Source: an uncultured Olsenella sp. (GTDB lineage: Bacteria; Actinomycetota; Coriobacteriia; Coriobacteriales; Atopobiaceae). From it: DNA of 64,000 nt. Positions within the stretch are counted from its first letter, which is position 1; each line of letters starts with the position of its first letter. The translations under genes and the position numbers were made by a program. Below the pieces are notes generated by a model. That model did not search any database. It was not told the origin of the DNA and saw only the letters and a list, made by a program, of their open reading frames with translations. The DNA lies in contig ONBR01000003.1 of assembly GCA_900316105.1 (NCBI GenBank), positions 41,802-105,801 on the forward strand, given 5' to 3'. Below, piece after piece: positions 1 through 6,856 of this stretch.

Positions 1-716
1 AGCGCATGTTCGACGAGTTCAACGGTGGCCACGACCTGGTCGAGGGCGAGATCGACGAGGACGATATCGAGAGCCTCCTGATCCAGCAGATCGAGTTCTG
101 CTCCACCCTGATCCTCAACAAGTCCGACCTGGTGAACCCCGACCAGCTGGCCGAGCTGCGCGCCATCGTCCGCAGCCTCCAGAAGGACGCAAGGATCATC
201 GAGGCCGAGAAGGGCGACGTTTCCCTGGACGAGCTTCTTAACACCGGCCGCTTTGACTTCGAGAAGGCCTACGGCTCCCAGGCCTGGCAGGAGGCCATGG
301 CCCACCCCGAGGAGCACGAGGATCCCGAGGTCCTGGAGTACGGCATCAACACCTTCATCTACGAGCGTCGCCATCCCTTTGACATCAACAAGTTCAGCGA
401 CTACGTGCAGACTTGGCCCGACGAGGTCATCCGCTGCAAGGGCATGCTCTGGGCCAGCCAGGACCCCGACATGTGCTACATCTTTGAGCAGGCCGGCCGC
501 CAGGTGAGCCTGTCCGAGGGCGGCCTCTTTGTGGCCTCCGCACCCGAGGACGAGCTTGAGCAGATCATCAAGGCAAACCCCGACGTCCTCAATGACTGGG
601 ATCCCGTCCTGGGCGACCGCATGACCCGCCTCTGCTTCATTGGCAAGGGTATGGACCAGGCCGAACTGGAGAAGGGTCTGGACGCCACCCTGGTAGACTG
701 GAAGCCCGAGCGCTAA
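1..716 (+). CDS. CobW/G3E-family GTPase, C-terminal part (cut by window edge)
   Basis: The reading frame is already open at the first base, so the 5' end with the Walker A motif lies outside the window. The visible part has the guanine-specificity motif NKSD about 38 codons in, then a typical CobW C-terminal domain (YGINTFIYERRHPFD, ending in a WxPER tail). Family members are metal-chaperone GTPases that deliver zinc, cobalt or other metals to target proteins. The charged stretch at about residues 95-105 (EEHEDPE) could bind metal, but the target is unknown. The stop codon is followed within 5 bases by a family A hairpin and then the deformylase gene on the same strand. Confidence 0.85.
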   Translation, partial: RMFDEFNGGHDLVEGEIDEDDIESLLIQQIEFCSTLILNKSDLVNPDQLAELRAIVRSLQKDARIIEAEKGDVSLDELLNTGRFDFEKAYGSQAWQEAMAHPEEHEDPEVLEYGINTFIYERRHPFDINKFSDYVQTWPDEVIRCKGMLWASQDPDMCYIFEQAGRQVSLSEGGLFVASAPEDELEQIIKANPDVLNDWDPVLGDRMTRLCFIGKGMDQAELEKGLDATLVDWKPER

Positions 717-720
717 AAAA

Positions 721-786
721 TGTGACAGTAGTGCCAGGCGCCAGTGTCCCAAAATGTGACAATAGCGCCTGGCGCTACTGTCACAC
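721..786 (+). repeat. Family A 66-nt hairpin element (A1)
   Basis: The element begins TGTGACA, ends TGTCACA and has the central block TCCCAAAATGTGACAAT shared with A2, A4 and A5. The outer ~23 bases on each side pair with few mismatches. It fills the gap between the cobW-like stop and the deformylase ribosome-binding site, ending 5 bases before the GAAAGG sequence. Confidence 0.8.
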
Positions 787-804
787 CCGATGAAAGGAAC
801 GACT

Positions 805-1224
805 GTGATCAAAGAGCTGGTCAAGGACGAGGCAATTCTTTCCGCCCGCTGCGAGAACGCAACCCCCGAGGATGCCCCCGTGGCCCAGGACCTCATCGAT
901 ACCCTGCAGAGCATCGAGGACGGCGCCTGCCTGGCTGCCAACCAGATTGGTGTGACCAAGAAGGTCGTCGTCTTCATGGACGACGACAAGCAGCCCCACG
1001 TAATGTACAACCCCCACATCATGATGGGCCTGGGTGCCCAGCGCGTGGAGGAGGGCTGCCTGACCCGCGACGAGGTGTCCAAGGTCACCCGCTATGCAAA
1101 GGTCAAGGTCTCCTACGACGAGCTCGTGGATGGCGCCTTCAAGCAGCGCAAGCGCGACTACACCGGCTGGACCGCCCAGATGATCCAGCACATGGTGGAC
1201 CACTGCAAGGGCAAGCTGGTCTAG
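805..1224 (+). CDS. Peptide deformylase-like protein with altered HExxH motif
   Basis: This 139-residue protein belongs to the peptide deformylase family, which removes the formyl group from nascent protein N-termini. Motif 1 is GACLAANQIG (residues 40-49) and motif 2 is EGCLT with the metal-ligand cysteine at 85. Motif 3 is HMVDH (129-133), so the two histidine ligands are kept but the general-base glutamate of HExxH is methionine. I chose the GTG at 805 because GAAAGGAA lies about 6 bases upstream; an ATG at 790 is in frame but precedes that site. It is short for the family. It may be an alternative or inactive form beside a canonical deformylase elsewhere. Confidence 0.8.
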   Translation: MIKELVKDEAILSARCENATPEDAPVAQDLIDTLQSIEDGACLAANQIGVTKKVVVFMDDDKQPHVMYNPHIMMGLGAQRVEEGCLTRDEVSKVTRYAKVKVSYDELVDGAFKQRKRDYTGWTAQMIQHMVDHCKGKLV

Positions 1225-1346
1225 CAGTTGGCGCCCGACGGCTGGCGGCTCGCGGCAGGCGACCTGGTTTCGTGCCGTCGCCCAGCTGTGCCGTCGCCCA
1301 GCCGTGCCCGTCGTCCGGCCAGCACGGCAACATAACGAACGGCCCA

Positions 1347-1399
1347 ACCAGGGGACGGTCCTCTTGACGCATGATGCTACCAGGGGACCGTCCCCTGGT
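1347..1399 (+). terminator. Hairpin terminator after the deformylase gene
   Basis: A perfect 15-bp inverted repeat (1347-1361 with 1385-1399) is followed by a T-rich run (TTTCCTTTT). The second arm is also close to a self-palindrome (CCAGGGGACCGTCCCCTGG). The rest of the gap 1225-1560 holds a short direct repeat (GTGCCGTCGCCCAGC, twice near 1275-1305) and no convincing gene. Confidence 0.7.
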
Positions 1400-1560
1400 T
1401 TCCTTTTGGCTCGCTGGCAGAGGAAGCACCCACCTAATGCGACTCTGACGTTACAATAGGGTGGACTGACACGCGATGCAGCTACGCGCCGCATCGTCTT
1501 TTCGCAGCACCCCAGGTGTATGACCGTTGTCCCGCACGACGATGTCCCAAGGAGGACCGC

Positions 1561-2799
1561 ATGGAAGTTGCTAACTACACGCTCACCAGCAAGGAAGCAC
1601 AAAAGGACTTTGACCTGGTAGTCTATGGCACCAAGGGGCAGCCGGTCATCGTCTTTCCCGAGGGCGACTCCTCCTGCATGAGCTGGGAGAACAACGGCAT
1701 GCTGGATGCCGTGCGTGACCTTGTGGAGGACGGCACGATCCGCCTGGTCTGCGTGGACTCCTCCGACGACGAGACCTGGTATGCGCGCGGAGCCCTGAAT
1801 CCCTATCGCCTGGAGAACCTGGAGAATTTCTTTGCCTTCGTAGGGAAGGACCTCCTGCCCTTCGTGCGCAAGGTCAGCTCCAACGCCAGGAAGAAGACCC
1901 CACTTCTTGCTGGCGTGGGCATCGGCGCCCTCAACGCCACGATCGCCCTTCTGCGCAAGCCCGCCTCCTATGCCGGCCTCCTGGCGCTTTCCGGCACCTA
2001 TGACCTCCAGTACTTCTTCGACGAGGCGCTCGATTCTGCCTGGCAGGCCTACGCGCCCTATGACCTGGTGGATGGCCTGATGCTGGACGGCTCCTCGGCA
2101 AAGAAGCTCTCGAGCCTGCCCATTGCCTTTGCCTGCGGACAGGAGGGAAGCGAGACCGGCATCGGTACCCAGCGCGCCCTCCAGGAGAAGCTTGCCCAGA
2201 AGAACATCCAGGCCACCTTCGAGTACTGGGGTTACGACGTGAGCCACGACTGGTACTGGTGGCAGGAAGAGACCCGTCAGCTCCTGCCTTGCCTGCTGGA
2301 GAAGGGCGGCTTGGACAAGCGCGCAAAGGACGCGGAGATCGCGGCTGCCCAGGCCGAGGCCGACCATGCGGCCGACATCGCCAACCAGCGCCAGCAGGAG
2401 CTTGTGGCCGCGCGCGACTCTCTGGAAGACGCGAAGCTGGTGGTAAAGAAATCCAACGAGCGCTATCACCACGAGGAAGAGCAGGTACAGGCCAAGCAGG
2501 CCAACGCTGCCAAGTACGCCCAGATTGCCACTGAGGCCTGGATCGAGCGCGACCGCATTGCCGCACTGCTCAACGAGGCCATCAGGAAGGGCGACGAGGC
2601 CCAGGCCCAGGCAGATGCTGCGGCAAAGGAGCTCTCGGACGCGGAGTGGATTGCCGGCGAGGCCAGGGCAGATGCCCATCACGCGGTGGTCGGGCTCAAG
2701 GATGCCGTCCAGCGCCTGGTGGACTGCGAGCAGGCCAGCGTCGCTGCCGACGAGGACAAGGTTGCGGCGGACAAGGCCCTCAAGGACCTGCTGGGGTAG
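1561..2799 (+). CDS. Esterase-like alpha/beta-hydrolase domain with C-terminal coiled coil
   Basis: The 412-residue protein starts at an ATG preceded by AAGGAGGA with ideal spacing. Residues about 15-250 resemble the putative-esterase alpha/beta-hydrolase fold. The nucleophile elbow is GVGIG (118-122), where active relatives have GxSxG, so the catalytic serine is missing although a histidine (H230, in SHDW) remains near the expected place. From about residue 258 to the end the sequence is Ala/Glu/Lys/Gln-rich with heptad-like spacing and is predicted here as a long coiled coil. No signal peptide or membrane segment is visible, so it is probably cytoplasmic. It could be a scaffold rather than an enzyme; the function is not known to me. 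Confidence 0.65.
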   Translation: MEVANYTLTSKEAQKDFDLVVYGTKGQPVIVFPEGDSSCMSWENNGMLDAVRDLVEDGTIRLVCVDSSDDETWYARGALNPYRLENLENFFAFVGKDLLPFVRKVSSNARKKTPLLAGVGIGALNATIALLRKPASYAGLLALSGTYDLQYFFDEALDSAWQAYAPYDLVDGLMLDGSSAKKLSSLPIAFACGQEGSETGIGTQRALQEKLAQKNIQATFEYWGYDVSHDWYWWQEETRQLLPCLLEKGGLDKRAKDAEIAAAQAEADHAADIANQRQQELVAARDSLEDAKLVVKKSNERYHHEEEQVQAKQANAAKYAQIATEAWIERDRIAALLNEAIRKGDEAQAQADAAAKELSDAEWIAGEARADAHHAVVGLKDAVQRLVDCEQASVAADEDKVAADKALKDLLG

Positions 2800-2815
2800 G
2801 CTGCCCGATACACGT

Positions 2816-2879
2816 TATCCGAAAGGGGTACTCCCTTATGGCTGAAACCACAGCCATAAGGGAGTACCCCTTTCGGATA
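2816..2879. terminator. Family B perfect 29-bp hairpin (B1) between convergent genes
   Basis: Bases 2816-2844 are exactly complementary to 2851-2879 with a 6-base loop. The arm carries the family B core GGGGTACTCCCTTATGG. Its position between a plus-strand stop (2799) and a minus-strand stop (2894) suits a bidirectional terminator. Confidence 0.75.
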
Positions 2880-2893
2880 CCCTTGTGGATGTC

Positions 2894-3508
2894 CTAGACC
2901 TCGGGATCGTAGGTGCAGGCGTACTTGGAAAAGAGCCTATCAAAGAGGTAGCTCACACCGTAGGTGGCGTAGATGCGGTGCAGGGCTGTACCCTCCTCGG
3001 CGCCCGTGCCCATGGACAGGACCTCGTCGAAGTGGCTGTGGAGCTCGGGATCGTCGCTTGCCGTGACGATGACCTTGTGTGCCTGGCTACGGATGATGTT
3101 CGTACGCTGGCGGCGGGCAAAGCCGTTGGAGGTGGTGACCACGATCAGCAGGTCGTTGGGGCTCAGGGCGCCGATGCCGTTGACGTCGGAGGAGTCCTCG
3201 GTCACCAGACGGACCTTGCGGCCCTCGACGCGCATGCCCAGCTGGAACTCGATCAGGGAGATCTGCGAGGCCTCGGTGGCAAAGAGGACCACGTGGGCGC
3301 TGGTGTGCAGGAGGCTGATGAGCCTCTCCACCTTTTCGGTCTGCATGAGCTCGTCGACCGTACCGTAAATCTGGTTGAGCTCCTTGTGCAGGTCTGCGGC
3401 GCCGGCATTCTCTGCCTTCACGTAGGAGAGGTAGTGGCGGCGCAGCTGCTGGCGCTGCTCATCGGAAAGATCGTCGTACTGCGAAAGATCAAAACTCAGG
3501 CTGGCCAT
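2894..3508 (-). CDS. SIS-domain protein, RpiR-like without clear HTH
   Basis: The 204-residue product matches the sugar-isomerase (SIS) domain of RpiR/MurR-type regulators from about residue 45 on, including a serine-threonine stretch of the sugar-phosphate pocket (TEDSSD) and the LLIVVTTSNG strand-turn. The N-terminal 45 residues are acidic and helical and do not look like the usual RpiR helix-turn-helix, so it may sense a sugar phosphate without binding DNA itself. The start at 3508 has AAAGGAGC 4-11 bases upstream on the minus strand. It is transcribed alone, convergent with the esterase-like gene. Confidence 0.7.
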   Translation of the reverse strand: MASLSFDLSQYDDLSDEQRQQLRRHYLSYVKAENAGAADLHKELNQIYGTVDELMQTEKVERLISLLHTSAHVVLFATEASQISLIEFQLGMRVEGRKVRLVTEDSSDVNGIGALSPNDLLIVVTTSNGFARRQRTNIIRSQAHKVIVTASDDPELHSHFDEVLSMGTGAEEGTALHRIYATYGVSYLFDRLFSKYACTYDPEV

Positions 3509-3711
3509 GGTGCTCCTTTGAACCGAACGCGACGCGTCCCGCAACATCTAGACTGAAAGCTATTGTACGACGACCCAGGCTTCAAAGATGGCGCACAAGT
3601 TATCATCAGCGTGGATGTGCTTCCCAGTGGGGTATCATTCGTATCACGCATAACTCGCATGCGCCAACTGCATGCTCATTCGTTGCTTCGAAGGTATTGA
3701 AGGAGACAATC

Positions 3712-4995
3712 GTGGCAAGCATCCGCCAGATCGCACAGAACATGAAGCTCCAGAGTCCCGCCATGGCATCGGCCTCGCTGGACCAGCGCAATGACGCCCT
3801 CCGTCGCATCAAGCAGGCACTGCTGGACAACAAGGACCAGATCTTTGCGGCGAACGCCCAGGACCTGGCAGCGGCTGACCAGAAGGGCGTAGCCCCTGCG
3901 GTCAAGAAGCGCCTGCGCTTCGACGAGCACAAGCTGGCAGACGTCTGCGCGGGCATCGACTCCCTGCTCGGCCTGCCCGACCCGGTAGGCCGTGTCCTCT
4001 TGCACAGGGAGCTGGACGAAGGCCTGGAGCTCTCGCGCGTGACCTGCCCCATCGGCGTGATTGGCGTGATCTTTGAGGCTCGTCCCGACGCCCTGGTGCA
4101 GATTTCCACCCTATGCATAAAGAGCGGCAACGTTGCCATCCTCAAGGGCGGATCCGAGACCACCAACTCCAACCGTGCCCTCTTTGCCCTGATTCACGAT
4201 GCCGCCGTGGCTGCGGGACTACCCGAGTGCTGTCTGGAGCTGGCCGAGTCCCATGCGGAGATCGACGAGCTCCTGGACTGCTACGGCCTGGTAGACCTCC
4301 TGATTCCCCGTGGCTCCAACGCCTTCGTCCGTCACATCATGGACAACACGAAGATTCCCGTGATGGGTCACTCTGACGGCATCTGCCACATCTACGTGGA
4401 CAAAGCGGCTGACGTCCAGAAGGCAGTCCCCATCTGCGTGGACGCAAAGTGCCAGTACACCGCAGCCTGCAATGCCGTGGAGACCCTGCTCGTGCACAAG
4501 GACATTGCGGGCGACTTCCTGCCTGCCATGGCCGAGGCTTACACGCAGAACGGCGTGACCATCCGCGGAGACGAGCGCTGCCAGGCAGTCATCGACTGTG
4601 AGCCTGCGACCGATGAGGACTGGGACACCGAGTACCTGGCCCTGACCATCTCCATCAAGGTCGTGGACTCCCTGGACGAGGCAATCGACCACATCAATCG
4701 CCACGGCTCCCACCACACCGACGCCATCATGAGCGAGGACGACGCCGCAGCGCAAAAGTTCATGAGTCTGGTGGATTCGGCCGGCGTCTACCAGAACGCC
4801 TCGACCCGCTTTGCCGATGGCTTCCGCTATGGCTTTGGCGCCGAGGTGGGCATCTCCACGGGCAAGCTCCACGCTCGCGGTCCCGTGGGTCTGGACGGTC
4901 TGGTGACCTACAAGTACCAGCTCCGCGGCCATGGCCAGATTGTGGGCGACTACGCCGAGGGTAGGAGCCAGTTCCACTTCAAGGACCTAGCCTAG
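3712..4995 (+). CDS. proA: Gamma-glutamyl phosphate reductase
   Basis: The 427-residue protein is full length for ProA, the NADPH-dependent enzyme that makes glutamate-5-semialdehyde in proline synthesis. The phosphate/cofactor segment (FEARPDALVQI, then LKGGSE) and the catalytic-cysteine motif ACNAVETLL (Cys253) are intact. The GTG at 3712 has AAGGAGA 5 bases before it; a TTG at 3697 is in frame but overlaps that site. No proB is adjacent. It ends just before a family B hairpin. Confidence 0.95.
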   Translation: MASIRQIAQNMKLQSPAMASASLDQRNDALRRIKQALLDNKDQIFAANAQDLAAADQKGVAPAVKKRLRFDEHKLADVCAGIDSLLGLPDPVGRVLLHRELDEGLELSRVTCPIGVIGVIFEARPDALVQISTLCIKSGNVAILKGGSETTNSNRALFALIHDAAVAAGLPECCLELAESHAEIDELLDCYGLVDLLIPRGSNAFVRHIMDNTKIPVMGHSDGICHIYVDKAADVQKAVPICVDAKCQYTAACNAVETLLVHKDIAGDFLPAMAEAYTQNGVTIRGDERCQAVIDCEPATDEDWDTEYLALTISIKVVDSLDEAIDHINRHGSHHTDAIMSEDDAAAQKFMSLVDSAGVYQNASTRFADGFRYGFGAEVGISTGKLHARGPVGLDGLVTYKYQLRGHGQIVGDYAEGRSQFHFKDLA

Positions 4996-5013
4996 GCAAG
5001 TGGCCGAATGCAA

Positions 5014-5110
5014 GGCTTATCCACAGGGGGTACCCCCTTTTGGCTAAAAAAATAGCCAAAAGGGAGTACCCCCTGTGGATAAGCCAAAAGGGAGTACCCC
5101 CTGTGGATAA
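5014..5110. repeat. Family B hairpin with three DnaA-box-like sequences (B2)
   Basis: A near-perfect hairpin of about 33 bp per arm (one mismatch) with an A-rich loop is followed by a third half-unit. TTATCCACA occurs at 5017-5025 and its complement TGTGGATAA at 5074-5082 and 5102-5110. All three match the classical DnaA box. The site lies between convergent proA and the CmpB-like gene, so a terminator role is also plausible. Confidence 0.75.
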
Positions 5111-6178
5111 CTAGTTCCCTTCCCACTTCTCGAGCTCCCTTATGTACTCGGCGTACTCGCGCAGGGTCTCTTCGTACTCGTTGAAGTTCTGCTCCCAGTT
5201 GGTCGGGCGGGCGGTGGGGAAGGCCCGCATCAGGCGGCGCTGCTGCTTGTTGAGGCGGGCGGCAAAGCTCTCGGCCAGCTCGCGAACGGCGGGCAGCTCT
5301 CGCAGGCCGGGGATGTCGCGCAGGGAAGGCAGCGAAGGCAGGTGCAGGTAGGACAGGGAGTCTGGGCTTTCCGCACGCATGCGGTAGATGTTCTGGACCG
5401 TGGACTCCTGCATGGGGTGGGGAGCCACCTCGCCCAGGGTCGAGAGGGTCTCTTGCGCCGCCTGGGTGGCAGACTCCATGCGGGGCCTCAGGTAGGTGTC
5501 CACCACGCCGTCCAGGCTGGGCAGGTCGATCTCGGGACGCTCGTGCAGCTCGGGTACATGTAGGCTCGGCAGGGACTCGCGTAGGGCGTGCAGACGGGAG
5601 CTGGTCTCCAGGCGGAGGAAGTCCATGTTCTCTCGCAGGGTGGCAGTGCCCACGTTGGTTACCACGACGTCGCTGACAAAGACTGCGGCGGTCACCAGGC
5701 TGGCGCCAAAGATCATGTCCTCTGGCAGGGCCTCGATGGCCTCCACGATGAAGGGGTTGACCAGGAGGACTCCCACGCAGCAGCCGCCGAACTCGGCAAA
5801 GCCGCCAATCCAGATGCGACCATTTAGGTTGAGCGGGCGCCGCGAGTAGTCCCACCAGCGGGCGTGGTAGAGCCTCTCCATAGCCCAGGAAGTGACATAC
5901 TCCACGACGCAGCTCAGGGTCCCACCCAGGAGGAAGGCACCCAGGTAGCCAGAGATGTCTCCCAGGTAGCGGGGGATGCCGGACAGGATGATCACGGCGA
6001 TCATGGCGCCTGTCCCGTAGATGGGGATGTAGGGTCCGTTGAGGAAGCCCCTGTTGATGAAGTGGCCCTCTGGCACGGAGCAGTAGGTGGTCTCGATCAC
6101 CCAGCCGATCATGCTGTACAGAAAGAAGAGCAGCCAGAGGACGGCCAGGCTCAGGAGGGGAGTGGACATGCTAGGCAT
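5111..6178 (-). CDS. CmpB-type (ABC transporter type IV family) membrane protein
   Basis: The first ~190 residues have about five hydrophobic segments and the signature features of the putative ABC-transporter type IV family (SMIGWVIET, FINRGFLNGPYIPIYG, EYVTSWAMERLY, WWDY). The remaining ~165 residues are a hydrophilic, Leu/Arg/Glu-rich helical tail probably in the cytoplasm. The ATG at 6178 overlaps the stop of the upstream HD gene and has AGAGGA 8 bases before it; a second ATG at 6169 is possible. Overlap with the HD gene argues for co-translation. The transported substrate, if any, is unknown. Confidence 0.75.
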   Translation of the reverse strand: MPSMSTPLLSLAVLWLLFFLYSMIGWVIETTYCSVPEGHFINRGFLNGPYIPIYGTGAMIAVIILSGIPRYLGDISGYLGAFLLGGTLSCVVEYVTSWAMERLYHARWWDYSRRPLNLNGRIWIGGFAEFGGCCVGVLLVNPFIVEAIEALPEDMIFGASLVTAAVFVSDVVVTNVGTATLRENMDFLRLETSSRLHALRESLPSLHVPELHERPEIDLPSLDGVVDTYLRPRMESATQAAQETLSTLGEVAPHPMQESTVQNIYRMRAESPDSLSYLHLPSLPSLRDIPGLRELPAVRELAESFAARLNKQQRRLMRAFPTARPTNWEQNFNEYEETLREYAEYIRELEKWEGN

Positions 6179-6689
6179 TGGCACGGTCCTCTTGGCGTAG
6201 GCGGAGCTTGCGGGCAAAGCCAGCCGCGGTCTCCCGTGTGGCCACCTGCTTGTCGGCCAGGCAGAGGATCCAACCCTCGCGACAGGTAGGCGGGGTGGGT
6301 GTGAGGGGCCACATGTGGTGGCGGACCATGCTCTGCTCCAGGGGGCTGATGCCAAAGTCGCGGACGGCGTTCTTGCAGGCAAAGCCTGGGTGGCGGTAGC
6401 CGTGGAGGCGGTGGCTGGGGTCGGGCACGTGCCAGTCGTAGAGGAAGTAGTCGTGCAGGAGGGTTCCGCGGACCAGGGAGCGCTCGTTGACGGGGATCTG
6501 GTGGTCCTGGGCAAACTCGATGGCTCTGATTGTCACGGCCCAGGAGTGGGCAAAGATGCTGGTCGTCCCATGCTGGATGCAGCGGCGTTCGACATCCATT
6601 CCGGGGGAGGACAGGATGTCGGCGCAGTGGCGTTCGATGAGCTGGGTGGCTGTGACCTGCCGAGAGATGGGACGGCGGGTGGACTTCAT
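6171..6689 (-). CDS. HD-domain phosphohydrolase
   Basis: The 172-residue protein has an HD-superfamily core: a histidine in the first helix (FAHSWAV), the HD pair in LLHDYFLYDW and a later HH pair (MVRHHMWPL). These residues usually bind one or two metals for phosphate-ester hydrolysis. TAGGAGA precedes the ATG at 6689. It is the first gene of a two-gene unit, with its stop overlapping the start of the CmpB-like membrane protein. The substrate cannot be read from sequence. Confidence 0.8.
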   Translation of the reverse strand: MKSTRRPISRQVTATQLIERHCADILSSPGMDVERRCIQHGTTSIFAHSWAVTIRAIEFAQDHQIPVNERSLVRGTLLHDYFLYDWHVPDPSHRLHGYRHPGFACKNAVRDFGISPLEQSMVRHHMWPLTPTPPTCREGWILCLADKQVATRETAAGFARKLRLRQEDRANA

Positions 6690-6771
6690 GGCGGGAAATC
6701 TCCTAGGGTGCGCCGATGGCGCGTCAGTACATAATTCGCCTCATTATACTGGAAGAGGCTAGGCGCGGCAG

Positions 6772-6837
6772 TGTGACAATAGTGCCAGGCACCACTGTCC
6801 CAAAATGTGACAATAGCGCCTGGCGCTATTGTCACAC
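6772..6837 (+). repeat. Family A 66-nt hairpin element (A2)
   Basis: This copy has the same ends (TGTGACA/TGTCACA) and centre as A1. The right half by itself is a perfect palindrome, so the element could fold as one long hairpin or as two shorter ones. It ends 6 bases before the GAAAGGA site of the uvrA-like gene. Confidence 0.8.
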
Positions 6838-6856
6838 CGCAGAGAAAGGACAAGCA

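Noticed and set aside
781..2682. A 633-codon open frame opposite the deformylase and esterase-like genes
   Set aside because: It is the antisense shadow of two well-supported genes in high-GC DNA.
5017..5110. A chromosomal replication origin at the DnaA-box cluster
   Set aside because: The boxes belong to a dispersed repeat, no dnaA/dnaN or AT-rich unwinding region is near, and the site lies between convergent genes.
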